Source of the DNA: Acidobacteriota bacterium
GTDB taxonomy: Bacteria > Acidobacteriota > Polarisedimenticolia > J045
Assembly: GCA_030949985.1 (NCBI GenBank)
Contig: JAUZRX010000023.1
Location: 237,052-301,051 of the forward strand
Length of the DNA stretch: 64,000 nt
Direction of reading: 5' to 3'
Shown: positions 52,100 through 60,624 of the stretch, piece by piece
Layout of the letters: each line of letters opens with the position of its first letter
Position numbering within the stretch: position 1 is the first letter of the stretch
Made by a program: the position numbers and the translations under genes
Notes under the pieces: generated by a model
Database searches by the model: none
Seen by the model: only the letters and a program-made list of their open reading frames with translations
What the model was told of the DNA's origin: nothing

Positions 52100-54019
52100 A
52101 TGAAGAGCTTCTACGTCACCACGCCGATCTACTACGTCAACGATGCGCCCCACATCGGCCATGCCTACACAACCCTGCTGGCCGACGTGCTGGCCCGCTA
52201 CCATCGACTGCTCGAAGTGCCCACATTCTTCCTCACCGGCACCGACGAACACGGGCAGAAGGTCTACGACGCGGCGAACCGGTTGGGTATCTCGCCCCAG
52301 GAGCAGTGCGACCGCACCGTGGTGCGCTTCCAGGAACTGTGGAAGAAGCTGGACATCACCCACGACGACTTCATCCGCACCACCGAGGCGCGGCACAAGC
52401 AGGTGGTGCAGGAGATTCTCGGCGAACTCCACGCGCGGGGCGAGATCTACCGCGGCGCATACGAGGGCTGGTACTGCGTGAGCGAGGAACGCTTCTACAC
52501 CGAAGGAGAGCTGGTGGACGGCAAGTCCCCCGAAGGACGCCCGGTGGAGAAGATCACGGAGGTCAACTGGTTCTTCCGCATGTCGTCCTACCAGCAGTGG
52601 CTGATCGACTACATCGAGGCCCATCCGGAGTTCATCCAGCCCGACTACAGGCGCAACGAGACCCTCGGTTTCCTCCGGCAACCCCTGGGCGACCTTTGCA
52701 TCTCCCGCCCGAAAAAGAGAATGCCCTGGGGCATCGAGTTGCCCTTCGACCGCGACTTCGTCTGCTACGTGTGGTTCGACGCGCTGGTCAACTACATCAG
52801 CGCCATCGGCTACAAGCGCGACGACGAGAACTTCCGTCGCTGGTGGCCCGCCACGGTGCACCTGATCGGCAAAGACATCCTCACCACCCACACGGTCTAC
52901 TGGCCGACCATGCTCAAGGCCATGGGCCTCGCGCAGCCCCGCTCCATCTTCGCCCATGGCTGGTGGCTGACCGGCCGGGAGAAGATGTCCAAGTCCCTGG
53001 GCAACGTGACCAGCCCGATGGACATGGCGGACAAGTACGGCGTCGACGCCCTGCGCTACTTCCTGATGGCCGAAATGACCCTCGGTCGCGACGCCTCCTT
53101 CAGCGAAGACGCCTTCATCACCCGTTACAACGCGGATCTGGCCAACGACCTGGGCAACCTGGCCAGCCGCTCCCTGCGCATGGTCGAGCGTAACCTGGGC
53201 GGCCGGATACCGTCCCGCGATCCGGCACTGGAGTCGGCCCCCGAGGAGGAACTGCGCGCCGCCTGCAACCAGGCCATCGAGGCGATGAAAAGCCACCTCG
53301 AGGGCATGAGTCTCGACCGGGGACTGGCCGAGGTGATGGCCGCCGTGCGCGCCGCCAATCGCTATTTCAACCACCATCAACCCTGGAAGCTCGTCGCCGA
53401 GGCCGACAAGCAGCCGCTTCTGGCCACCGCGCTCTACAACACCCTCGAGAGCCTGCGGGTGGTGTCGGGGCTGCTCTACCCGGTGATCCCCGGAAAGATG
53501 GGCGCCCTCCGCCGCGCGATGGGCCTCCCCGAGGAGCGCATCGTGCCCAGCCTCGAGGCCCTGCGCACCTGGGGCGGCCTCGAGGCGGGGCGTCCTGTCG
53601 CACCGCTCGCCAATCTCTTCCCGCGCATTCAGCGGCCCGGAGCGCCCCCGGCCGGGAAGAAACAAGCTCGCCCCACCCCGAAGAAGGGCGGGAAGACCAT
53701 CAGTTTCGGGCACTTCTCCAAGCTCGACCTGCGCGTCGGCCGCATCGTCGAGGCCTCGCGCATCGAGGGCGCCGACCGCCTGCTCCGCCTGCGGGTCGAC
53801 CTGGGAGAGGACGCCCCCCGCCAGGTGGTCGCCGGCATCGCCTCCCACTACGATCCCGCCGACCTGATCGGCCGCTGCGTGGTGGTGGTGGCCAACCTGC
53901 AACCCGCGGAAATCCGCGGCGTGCGCTCCGAGGGCATGCTCCTCGCCGCCACCCGCGGGCGCCGCCTGCGCCTGGTGACCCCCGATGCCGAGGTGCCCCC
54001 GGGCACCGCGGTGGGCTAG
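52100..54019 (+). CDS. metG: Methionyl-tRNA synthetase with C-terminal EMAP/Trbp111 domain
   Basis: 639 residues. HIGH motif 'NDAPHIGHAYTTLLADV' near 14-30 and KMSKS in 'GREKMSKSLGNVTSP'. The zinc-knuckle region has only one Cys ('GWYCVSEERFY'), so it is the zinc-less type. After a Lys/Pro-rich linker the Trbp111 tRNA-binding domain (about 540-639) has 'KLDLRVGRIVEASRIEGADR' and 'EIRGVRSEGMLLAA'. ATG 52100 has GGAG at 5-nt spacing; a GTG two codons earlier is less likely. Confidence 0.95.
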   Translation: MKSFYVTTPIYYVNDAPHIGHAYTTLLADVLARYHRLLEVPTFFLTGTDEHGQKVYDAANRLGISPQEQCDRTVVRFQELWKKLDITHDDFIRTTEARHKQVVQEILGELHARGEIYRGAYEGWYCVSEERFYTEGELVDGKSPEGRPVEKITEVNWFFRMSSYQQWLIDYIEAHPEFIQPDYRRNETLGFLRQPLGDLCISRPKKRMPWGIELPFDRDFVCYVWFDALVNYISAIGYKRDDENFRRWWPATVHLIGKDILTTHTVYWPTMLKAMGLAQPRSIFAHGWWLTGREKMSKSLGNVTSPMDMADKYGVDALRYFLMAEMTLGRDASFSEDAFITRYNADLANDLGNLASRSLRMVERNLGGRIPSRDPALESAPEEELRAACNQAIEAMKSHLEGMSLDRGLAEVMAAVRAANRYFNHHQPWKLVAEADKQPLLATALYNTLESLRVVSGLLYPVIPGKMGALRRAMGLPEERIVPSLEALRTWGGLEAGRPVAPLANLFPRIQRPGAPPAGKKQARPTPKKGGKTISFGHFSKLDLRVGRIVEASRIEGADRLLRLRVDLGEDAPRQVVAGIASHYDPADLIGRCVVVVANLQPAEIRGVRSEGMLLAATRGRRLRLVTPDAEVPPGTAVG

Positions 54020-54074
54020 AGGGGGTCGAACAAGCCTCTCCCGGGCCCGGAACGTGGCGACCTTCCCCCGGAGG

Positions 54075-54800
54075 TCACTCTCCCGCCGCGCCTTCGTCTT
54101 CCCTGGCCACCAGCAGGCGCGCGGCGGCGCGGCGGCCGAGGCTGAGGGGAGACCGCCGGCCGAGAGCGAGGGTGACCGTGTCCGCGGCCTCGTCATGGCG
54201 GAGCAGGTGCAGGTGGTTGCCGGGGCGCAGGCCGAGGCGGGAGAGGTGCTCGAGGAAGCGGGGTTCCTGGTCGGCGACGCGGAGCAGCACCAGGCGCTCG
54301 CCCTCGGCGCACTCGAGCAGTGAACGCAGGGCGAGGCACGCGGTCTGGCCCTGGCGATCGGGGATCGGGTCGCCGTGGGGATCGAAACGGGGATGCCCCA
54401 GCACCTCCTCGATACGGTCGGCCAGCCGGTCGCTCAGAGCGTGCTCGAGTCGCTCCGCCTCCGCATGCACCTCGCTCCAGTCCAGCCCCAGCACCTCCAC
54501 CAGCAGGGCCTCCACCAGGCGGTGGCGACGCAGGATCCGCGCTCCCGCCATACGCCCCCGGGGAGAGAGGCGGGCGCCGCGGTAGGGCTCGTAGTGCAGC
54601 CAGCCCCCGGCGGCGAGGGACTGGATCATCGCCGTGGCGGTGGAAGGAGAAACCCGGAGCCAGCCCGCCAGCCGGCCGGTGGACACCGGTACCCGCTCGC
54701 CCTCGGCCTGGCGGGCGTAGAGGGTTTTGAGGCAATCCTCGCCCGCGGCGCTCAGGGCGCGGGGGCGGGCAGCGGCGGACGAAGGCTTGCGGGTTGACAT
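54075..54800 (-). CDS. DtxR/MntR-family metal-dependent repressor
   Basis: 241 residues. Winged HTH (about 18-78, 'VSTGRLAGWLRVSPSTATAM'), dimerisation/metal domain (about 80-160, 'HRLVEALLVEVLGLDWSEVH' and 'EAERLEHALSDRLADRIEEV') and a C-terminal SH3/FeoA-like domain ('LRVADQEPRFLEHLSRLGLR'), the DtxR three-domain layout. It is divergent from the metal-importer operon and likely controls it through the palindromes at 54806-54837 in response to Mn or Fe. The start ATG at 54800 lies next to the -35 of the opposite promoter, so it may also control itself. In-frame codons upstream run into the opposite operon. Confidence 0.88.
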   Translation of the reverse strand: MSTRKPSSAAARPRALSAAGEDCLKTLYARQAEGERVPVSTGRLAGWLRVSPSTATAMIQSLAAGGWLHYEPYRGARLSPRGRMAGARILRRHRLVEALLVEVLGLDWSEVHAEAERLEHALSDRLADRIEEVLGHPRFDPHGDPIPDRQGQTACLALRSLLECAEGERLVLLRVADQEPRFLEHLSRLGLRPGNHLHLLRHDEAADTVTLALGRRSPLSLGRRAAARLLVAREDEGAAGE

Positions 54801-54821
54801 TTCACTAGTTAACACTATTCT
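54794..54821 (+). promoter_or_regulatory. Promoter of the metal-importer operon
   Basis: A perfect TTGACA (54794-54799), 16-nt spacer, TATTCT (54816-54821). The GTG start at 54829 follows 7 nt later, so the mRNA could be leaderless. The spacer contains the palindrome at 54806-54817. Confidence 0.7.
54806..54817. promoter_or_regulatory. Candidate DtxR/MntR operator in the -35/-10 spacer
   Basis: TAGTTAACACTA: TAGT and ACTA are inverted around TAAC. It lies between the -35 and the -10, where a bound repressor would block RNA polymerase. The binding site of this repressor subfamily is not known, so assignment is by position. Confidence 0.5.
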
Positions 54822-54837
54822 TTTCGACGTGTCGAAA
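54822..54837. promoter_or_regulatory. Perfect inverted repeat at the expected transcription start
   Basis: TTTCGAC and GTCGAAA are exact inverted copies separated by GT. It covers the expected transcription start (about 54828) and the GTG start codon. It could be a second operator or a hairpin at the mRNA start. Confidence 0.55.
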
Positions 54838-55767
54838 CAAGCTTTTTTTACAATGCTTTGCATTCTTCTCGCCGCAGCGCTGGCCGCGGCTCTGGTGGGC
54901 TGCGCCCCCGCAGACCGGCCCTCGGGCGAGCGGTCCCTGCGGGTGCTGGCCACCACCGGCATCGTCGCCGACCTGGCCCGCAACCTGGTTCCCGAGGGGA
55001 TCGAGGTGGAGGCGCTGATGGGCCCCGGCGTCGACCCCCACCTCTACAAGGCTTCCGAGGGGGACGTCAGGCGCCTGGCCGGGGCCGACCTGGTGCTCTT
55101 CAACGGCCTGCACCTCGAGGGCAAGATGGGCACCGTGCTCTCCAACATGGCTCGCGACCGCCGGGTGGTGGCCCTGGCCGAGACCCTGCCCGCCGAAGCC
55201 CTGCTCCACCCGCCCGGCGCGCGGGGCCAGGCCGATCCCCACGTGTGGTTCGACGTCTCTCTCTGGAGTCGGCTGATCGATCCCGTCGCCGCCGAACTCT
55301 CGCGCCTGGCTCCCGCGTCCGCCGAGGCGATCCGGCGACGGGCGGAAGCCTATGCCCGCCGGCTGGCCACCCTGGACGCCTGGGTCACCGAGCAGATCGC
55401 CACCCTGCCCCCCGAGCGCCGGGTGCTGGTCACCGCTCACGACGCCTTCGGCTATTTCGGCCGTCGCTACGGCATGGAGGTGGTGGGCCTGCAGGGCATG
55501 AGCACCCTGGCCGAAGCGGGGCTGGCCGACATGACGCGGGTCGCCCGGCTGGTGGCCGCCCGACGCCTGCCCTCGGTCTTCGTCGAGTCCAGCGTACCCC
55601 GCCGCAACGTCGAGGCCCTGGTGGCCGCCTGCGCGGACGCGGGCCACCGGGTGCGCATCGGCGGCCAGCTCTATTCGGACGCTCTCGGCCCCGCCGGCTC
55701 GGGCGCCGATTCCTACGAGGGCATGGTGCGTCACAACGTGCAAACCATCGTGGAGGGACTTCGATGA
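54829..55767 (+). CDS. Metal-binding lipoprotein of a TroA/ZnuA-type ABC importer
   Basis: 312 residues from the GTG at 54829; an ATG at 54853 gives a shorter product with a weaker signal. The longer start supplies Lys3 for the signal peptide, which ends in 'ALVGCAP' (lipobox, Cys near 25). Cluster A-1 solute-binding protein: 'PGVDPHLYKASEGDVRRLAG', 'ADPHVWFDVSLWSRLID', 'VTAHDAFGYFGRRYGMEV' and 'SDALGPAGSGADSYEGMVRH' give the metal-binding His/Asp/Glu set. No His-rich loop, so a TroA/MntA-like Mn or Zn protein is more likely than a classic ZnuA. No ribosome-binding site; see the promoter. Stop overlaps the ATPase start (ATGA). Confidence 0.88.
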   Translation: MSKQAFFTMLCILLAAALAAALVGCAPADRPSGERSLRVLATTGIVADLARNLVPEGIEVEALMGPGVDPHLYKASEGDVRRLAGADLVLFNGLHLEGKMGTVLSNMARDRRVVALAETLPAEALLHPPGARGQADPHVWFDVSLWSRLIDPVAAELSRLAPASAEAIRRRAEAYARRLATLDAWVTEQIATLPPERRVLVTAHDAFGYFGRRYGMEVVGLQGMSTLAEAGLADMTRVARLVAARRLPSVFVESSVPRRNVEALVAACADAGHRVRIGGQLYSDALGPAGSGADSYEGMVRHNVQTIVEGLR

Positions 55768-56585
55768 GCCGCTCTCCCGACCCCGCCCCGCCGGCCGCCG
55801 TGGAAGTCCACGACCTGACCGTGGCCTACCACACCCAGCCCGTACTGTGGGACATCGACCTCTCGCTGCCCGAGGGCAAGTTGATCGCCATCGTCGGGCC
55901 CAACGGCGCGGGCAAGAGCACCTTGCTCAAGACCATCGTCGGACTGGTGCGGCCGATCACCGGCTGGGTGCGGGTCTTCGGCCAGCGCTGGCCCCTGCGC
56001 CGGAGTTGGGTGGGCTACGTGCCCCAGCGGGAGAGCGTCGACTGGGACTTCCCCACGTCCGCCCTGGACGTGGTGGCGATGGGTCTCTACGGCCGCCTGG
56101 GCTGGTTCCGCCGTCCCGGACGCCGTCACCGCCGACAGGCCCGCGCCTACCTCGAGCAGGTAGGCCTGGCGGCCTACGCCGGGCGCCAGATCAGCCAGCT
56201 CTCCGGCGGCCAGCAACAGCGGGTCTTCCTCGCCCGGGCCCTGGCCCAACAGGCCCGGCTCTACCTGATGGACGAGCCCTTCGCCGGGGTCGACGCCACC
56301 ACCGAGCGCGCCATCCTGGCCACCCTGCAGGATCTGCGGGACGAGGGCCGCACGGTGATCGCCGTACACCACGACCTGCACACCGTCCGGGAATATTTCG
56401 ATCACGTGGTGCTGCTCAACCTGCGACTGGTGGCCGCCGGTCCCGTCGCCACGACCTTCACCCCCGAAAACCTCCAGCGCACCTACGGTGGCCGCCTGAC
56501 GGTGCTCAGCCAGGCCAGCGCGGCCCTGCTCGACAGCCGGCGCATCGACCAGGTCGCCGACCGCCCCCGCCGCGATGGTCACTGA
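55764..56585 (+). CDS. ATP-binding subunit of the metal ABC importer
   Basis: 273 residues. Walker A 'GPNGAGKSTLLK', Q-loop 'YVPQRESVDWDFP', signature 'LSGGQQQRVFLARALAQ', Walker B 'LYLMDEPFAGVD' and 'AVHHDLHTVREYFDHV'. The Q-loop sequence is typical of the Mn/Zn/Fe (MntB/TroB/ZnuC) branch. It overlaps the next gene by 11 nt. The C-terminal 30 residues have no obvious function. Confidence 0.94.
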   Translation: MSRSPDPAPPAAVEVHDLTVAYHTQPVLWDIDLSLPEGKLIAIVGPNGAGKSTLLKTIVGLVRPITGWVRVFGQRWPLRRSWVGYVPQRESVDWDFPTSALDVVAMGLYGRLGWFRRPGRRHRRQARAYLEQVGLAAYAGRQISQLSGGQQQRVFLARALAQQARLYLMDEPFAGVDATTERAILATLQDLRDEGRTVIAVHHDLHTVREYFDHVVLLNLRLVAAGPVATTFTPENLQRTYGGRLTVLSQASAALLDSRRIDQVADRPRRDGH

Positions 56586-57867
56586 CCTGTCCTGGCTGAC
56601 CCCCTCGGTGACCGTGGCCCTGGCCGCGGCGGGCCTGCTGGGCGCCACCGGCGCGATGGTGGGCAGCTTCACCCTGCTGCGCCGGGAGAGCCTGCTGGGC
56701 GACGCCCTGGCCCACGCCAGCCTGCCCGGCATCTGCATCGCCTACCTGCTCAGCGGCCGTCGCGCACCGCTGGTGCTGCTGGCCGGCGCGATGCTCGCGG
56801 CCCTGGTGGGCGCGGCGGTGATCGTCGCCATCCGGCGCGGCAGCCGGATCAAGGAAGACGCTGCCATCGGCATCGTGCTCTCGGTTTTCTTCGGCCTGGG
56901 CATCGTGCTCCTCACCCGCATCCAGCGCATGGAACTCGGCGACAAGGCGGGCCTCGACCGCTTCCTCTTCGGCCAGGCGGCCAGCCTGACCCGAAGTGAC
57001 CTGGTGCTGATCGTCGTCGTCTTCACCGTGGTGCTCGTCGCCACCGTGGCCTTCTTCCCGCTGCTGCGGGTGCTGACCTTCGACCGCGACTTCGGCCGCA
57101 GCCTGGGGCTGCCCATGGGGCTGGTGGAGGCCGGGCTGACCCTGGCCCTGGTGGCCGTGGTGGTGGTGGGCCTGCAAATGGTCGGTGTGATCCTGATCAT
57201 CGCGACCCTGGTCACCCCCGCCGCCGCGGCCCGCCAGTGGACCGACTCCCTGGGCGTGATGCTGGTGCTGGCCGCCGCCATCGGCTCGAGCACCGCCCTG
57301 GCCGGCGCGGCGATCAGCGCCCGGGTGGCCGGGGTCCCCACCGGACCGGCCATCGTGCTGCTCTCGAGCGGCGTGCTGATCGCCTCGTTGCTCTTCGCCC
57401 CCCGCCGCGGATGGGTCGCCGCCCGGCAGCGGCGTCGGCGCGCGACACGCGCGATCCGCGAGGAGAATCTGCTCAAGGACATCTACCGGGCCGCGGAGGA
57501 CGCCGGTGACCTGGCGGGCAGCGTGCCCCTCGCCCTGCTGCTCGGACTGCGCCGGGTCTCTCCCCGCCGCCTGCGCCGCACCACCAACCTGCTGCGGCGC
57601 GGGGGCCTGCTGCGAGAGGAGGGCGACACCCTGCGCCTGACCGACGCCGGCCGTCGGGCGGCGGCGGGAGTGGTACGCCGCCACCGGCTGTGGGAGCTCT
57701 ACCTGACCCGCCGACTCGACCTGGCCCCCGACCACGTACACCGGGACGCCGAGGCGATGGAACACGTCCTCAGCGAGCAGACCGTCGAGCGTATCGACGA
57801 CCTGCTCGGTCGCCCCACCACCGACCCCCACGGTCGCAACATTCCCCGTGACGACGAGCCGGCCTGA
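56575..57867 (+). CDS. Metal ABC permease fused to a DtxR-like domain
   Basis: 430 residues. Residues 1 to about 280 form an ABC-3 permease with about eight or nine TM helices ('LLRRESLLGDALAHASLPGI' near 34-53, 'MVGVILIIATLVTPAAAARQ'). After a basic linker ('ARQRRRRATRAIREE') the C-terminal about 135 residues resemble DtxR: a winged helix ('RVSPRRLRRTTNLLRRGGLL') and the helix-rich metal/dimer domain ('VRRHRLWELYLTRRLDLAPD', 'DAEAMEHVLSEQTVERIDDL', 'TDPHGRNIP'), close in pattern to the free repressor of this locus. The SH3-like part is missing. The domain would face the cytoplasm. Confidence 0.88.
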   Translation: MVTDLSWLTPSVTVALAAAGLLGATGAMVGSFTLLRRESLLGDALAHASLPGICIAYLLSGRRAPLVLLAGAMLAALVGAAVIVAIRRGSRIKEDAAIGIVLSVFFGLGIVLLTRIQRMELGDKAGLDRFLFGQAASLTRSDLVLIVVVFTVVLVATVAFFPLLRVLTFDRDFGRSLGLPMGLVEAGLTLALVAVVVVGLQMVGVILIIATLVTPAAAARQWTDSLGVMLVLAAAIGSSTALAGAAISARVAGVPTGPAIVLLSSGVLIASLLFAPRRGWVAARQRRRRATRAIREENLLKDIYRAAEDAGDLAGSVPLALLLGLRRVSPRRLRRTTNLLRRGGLLREEGDTLRLTDAGRRAAAGVVRRHRLWELYLTRRLDLAPDHVHRDAEAMEHVLSEQTVERIDDLLGRPTTDPHGRNIPRDDEPA

Positions 57868-58790
57868 TGAACCCGACCTTCGTCATCCTGCTCACGGGAG
57901 CCCTGATCGCCACGAGCTGCGCGCTGGTGGGATCCTTTCTCGTCCTGCGACGGATGGCCCTGCTGGGAGACGCCATTTCCCACGCGGTGCTGCCGGGAAT
58001 CGTGCTGGCCTTCCTGCTCACCGGCCGGCGCAACAGCCTGGTGATGCTGGTGGGCGCCGCCGCGGTGGGCGTGCTGACGGTCTTCCTGGTGGAGCTCTTC
58101 GTCCGCTCCCGGCGGCTGCGGGAGGACGCGTCGATCGGCGTGGTCTTCCCCGCGCTCTTTGCCCTGGGCGTGGTGCTGGTCACCCGCTGGGCGGGGCAGG
58201 TGGACCTGGACGTGGAGTGCGTGCTCTACGGAGAGATCGCCTACGTGCCCTGGGACCTGTGGATCGTGGGCGACACATCCCTCGGCCCCCGGGCCCTGTG
58301 GACCGCCGGCGGCGTGCTGCTCGCCGACCTGCTGCTCGTCACCCTGCTCTACAAGGAACTCAAGGCCACCACCTTCGATCCGGCCTTCGCCGCGTCGGTG
58401 GGCATCTCGCCCCTGGTGGTGCACTACCTGCTGATGAGCGCGGTCTCGGTAACGGTGGTCGGGTCGTTCGAGGCGGTGGGCGCGATTCTCGTGGTGGCGA
58501 TGCTGATCGTCCCCGCGGCCACCGCCTACCTGCTCACCGAACGCCTCTCGCGCATGCTGGCCCTGGCCGTGGCCGCCGGCATCGCCGCCTCCAGCGGCGG
58601 CTACCTGCTGGCCCGCTGGCTGGACGTCTCCATCGCCGGAGCCATGGCCACGGTGGCCGGCGGGCTCTTCCTGCTGGCCCTCGCGGCCTCCCCCCGCCAC
58701 GGGTTGATAGCCCGCTGGTGGCGCCGGCGGCGGCTGACCGCCCGACTCCTGGCCGCCGCCGGGCAGGGCAAAAACGAATCCCGGGGGTAG
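57867..58790 (+). CDS. Second permease of the metal ABC importer
   Basis: 307 residues, eight or nine TM helices. 'VLRRMALLGDAISHAVLPGI' near 27-46 and 'AVGAILVVAMLIVPAATAYL' mark the ABC-3 family. TGATG overlap with the fusion permease. The usual TroC/TroD heterodimer is thus complete; this copy has no extra domain. Confidence 0.93.
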   Translation: MNPTFVILLTGALIATSCALVGSFLVLRRMALLGDAISHAVLPGIVLAFLLTGRRNSLVMLVGAAAVGVLTVFLVELFVRSRRLREDASIGVVFPALFALGVVLVTRWAGQVDLDVECVLYGEIAYVPWDLWIVGDTSLGPRALWTAGGVLLADLLLVTLLYKELKATTFDPAFAASVGISPLVVHYLLMSAVSVTVVGSFEAVGAILVVAMLIVPAATAYLLTERLSRMLALAVAAGIAASSGGYLLARWLDVSIAGAMATVAGGLFLLALAASPRHGLIARWWRRRRLTARLLAAAGQGKNESRG

Positions 58791-58864
58791 ACTGCTTGCT
58801 TTGCCGCGCGGCGGAAGGCGGAGGCCTCCCGCAACCGCGCCCCTTTCCACGGAGATCACAGACC

Positions 58865-59545
58865 ATGAAGACCTCGCTCCTCGCCGCGCTGGCCGCCGCC
58901 TCACTGCTCGCCGCCCCCTCTCTGGCGGCCGACCCGGCCACCCCGCCCGCCACCTCCCCCGACGACAGTTCCACCCTCTACGCCCTGGGCGTGGCGGTCT
59001 CGCGCAACCTGCTCTCCTTCGACCTGAGCGAAAAGGAGACCGCCGAGATGCTCCGGGGCCTTTCCGACGGCCTGGCCGGCAAGGCGGACATCGACATCAA
59101 CGCCTACCAGGCGAAGATCGTCGAACTCCAGAGCAGCCGCCTGGCCCGCAGGCTCGAAAAGGAAAAGGCCGCCGCCAGCGCCTTCCTCGCCCAGCAGGCC
59201 CAGCGCCCGGGCGCCGAGAAGCTGGATTCGGGACTGATCTTCGAGACCCTCGAGGCCGGTCAGGGAGACTCCCCCTCCCCCACGTCCCAGCTCAAGGTCT
59301 ACTACAAGGGCAGTCTTCGGGACGGCACGGTCTTCGACTCGCGGCTGGCTCCCGGCGAGCCGGCCGAAATCCCCCTGACCAGCGTCATCTCCTGCTGGAA
59401 AGAGGCCTTGCCCAGGATGAAAGTCGGCGGCAAGGCGCGCATCGTCTGCCCGGCGGACCTGGCCTACGGCGATCCGGGCCGTCCGCCGGTGATCCCCGGC
59501 GGCGCCCCGCTGGTCTTCGAGATCGAACTGGTCGCCATCCAGTAG
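58865..59545 (+). CDS. Periplasmic FKBP-type peptidyl-prolyl isomerase
   Basis: 226 residues. Signal peptide ('LLAALAAASLLAAPSLAAD', cleaved near 22), an N-terminal helical dimerisation domain of the FkpA/Mip type (about 35-115) and the FKBP domain (about 120-226) with 'LKVYYKGSLRDGTVFDSRL' and 'KVGGKARIVCPADLAYGDPG'. It speeds Xaa-Pro folding in the periplasm. Confidence 0.92.
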   Translation: MKTSLLAALAAASLLAAPSLAADPATPPATSPDDSSTLYALGVAVSRNLLSFDLSEKETAEMLRGLSDGLAGKADIDINAYQAKIVELQSSRLARRLEKEKAAASAFLAQQAQRPGAEKLDSGLIFETLEAGQGDSPSPTSQLKVYYKGSLRDGTVFDSRLAPGEPAEIPLTSVISCWKEALPRMKVGGKARIVCPADLAYGDPGRPPVIPGGAPLVFEIELVAIQ

Positions 59546-59651
59546 TCCGGGCGACGCTCGTCACCGCGTGGCGGCGTGCAGGTTCGGCCCCCTGTGCTAG
59601 CCTGTGCGTCCCACCCGGTCGCCCTCCCGAGGGAGAGAAAACACCCCCGAC

Positions 59652-60044
59652 ATGCCCAAGATCAACTACGCCACCGACATCACCGAAGACATGAAAGAGG
59701 CGAAAAAGGATTACCTCGATCGCCACACCCCCCACGTGATCGCCCCCGAGCGGGTCCGGAAGGGCGAGCCCTTCGCAGTCACGGTGAAGATGGGCCAGAA
59801 CTATGTCCACCCCGACGTGGACGACCACCACATCCAGACCCTCCAGCTCTTCAACGGCGAGACTCTGCTGGCCAGCGCCAGCTACAACCCCGGCGCCGCC
59901 ACCGGCGGGAAGGACGAGGCCAAGGGCTACACCCAGGTCACCTTCCAGATCAGCCTCCCGCGCAAGGGCAAGCTGACGGCCATGAGCTACTGCACCAAGC
60001 ACGGCCTGTGGGTCAGCGAAGAGAAAGTCGTCGAAGTCGAGTAG
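59652..60044 (+). CDS. Superoxide-reductase-like (neelaredoxin family) protein
   Basis: 130 residues, a single SOR domain without the N-terminal desulforedoxin domain, so class II. Iron ligands expected: His25 ('DRHTPHVI'), His53 ('YVHPDVDDHH', with His59/60) and Cys-His in 'MSYCTKHGLW'. In known SORs the first motif is 'EKHVP'; here it is 'DRHTP', replacing the conserved Glu and the catalytic Lys by Asp and Arg. It could still reduce superoxide, or it may have drifted to another redox or sensing role. ATG 59652; no rubredoxin gene is nearby. Confidence 0.8.
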   Translation: MPKINYATDITEDMKEAKKDYLDRHTPHVIAPERVRKGEPFAVTVKMGQNYVHPDVDDHHIQTLQLFNGETLLASASYNPGAATGGKDEAKGYTQVTFQISLPRKGKLTAMSYCTKHGLWVSEEKVVEVE

Positions 60045-60063
60045 GGGCGGCGGAGAGCTGCCG

Positions 60064-60624
60064 ATGAGCCGCGAAGGATCGGGCTTGCGCCCCGCGTTGC
60101 GATTGCTGCTCTTCGTGGCGCTCTACGCGCTGCTGGCCAACGCCCGCTCGGTGCAGCCCAATCCCTTCGTTCCCGGCACGCTGATCTCCGTGGCCGTGAT
60201 CGTCCCGGTGGCCGCGGGCCTGGTCTGCGGCCCCGGGGTCGGCCTGGGCACGGGAGTCCTCGCCGCCCTGCTCACCGCTCTCCTCCTCGCCGTGCGCCAG
60301 GCCCTGGGGCTGCCTCCCGCCGGCGTCGGACACGACGCCTACCAGGAGTTGCTCTTCGCCCTGCCCCATGGCGTGATGGGCTACCTGGCCGGCTTCTTTC
60401 AGCGCCACTGGCCGCCGCCCCTGCCAGCGGCGGCCCTCGGCGCCGGCCACCTGCTCGACCTCGCCGCCCTGACCCTCACCGGCCGCGTCGCCGCCGGCGC
60501 CTGGTCCTCGAGCGCCTTGTGGAAGGGCGTGGCCTGGGAAACCTTCATCGGCATGGCCCTCGTCACCGCGGCCGTCGGCCTGTTCCGCCTCGGTTTCGAG
60601 CGCCGGGTATCGACGTGGAACTGA
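60064..60624 (+). CDS. Multi-pass membrane protein of unknown function
   Basis: 186 residues with five or six hydrophobic segments ('LRLLLFVALYALLANARSV', 'TLISVAVIVPVAAGLVCGPG', 'LGTGVLAALLTALLLAVRQA'). The layout resembles small ECF-type or MreD-like integral proteins, but no motif decides. It precedes the AI-2E-type gene with a 10-nt overlap, so the two are coupled. Confidence 0.6.
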   Translation: MSREGSGLRPALRLLLFVALYALLANARSVQPNPFVPGTLISVAVIVPVAAGLVCGPGVGLGTGVLAALLTALLLAVRQALGLPPAGVGHDAYQELLFALPHGVMGYLAGFFQRHWPPPLPAAALGAGHLLDLAALTLTGRVAAGAWSSSALWKGVAWETFIGMALVTAAVGLFRLGFERRVSTWN

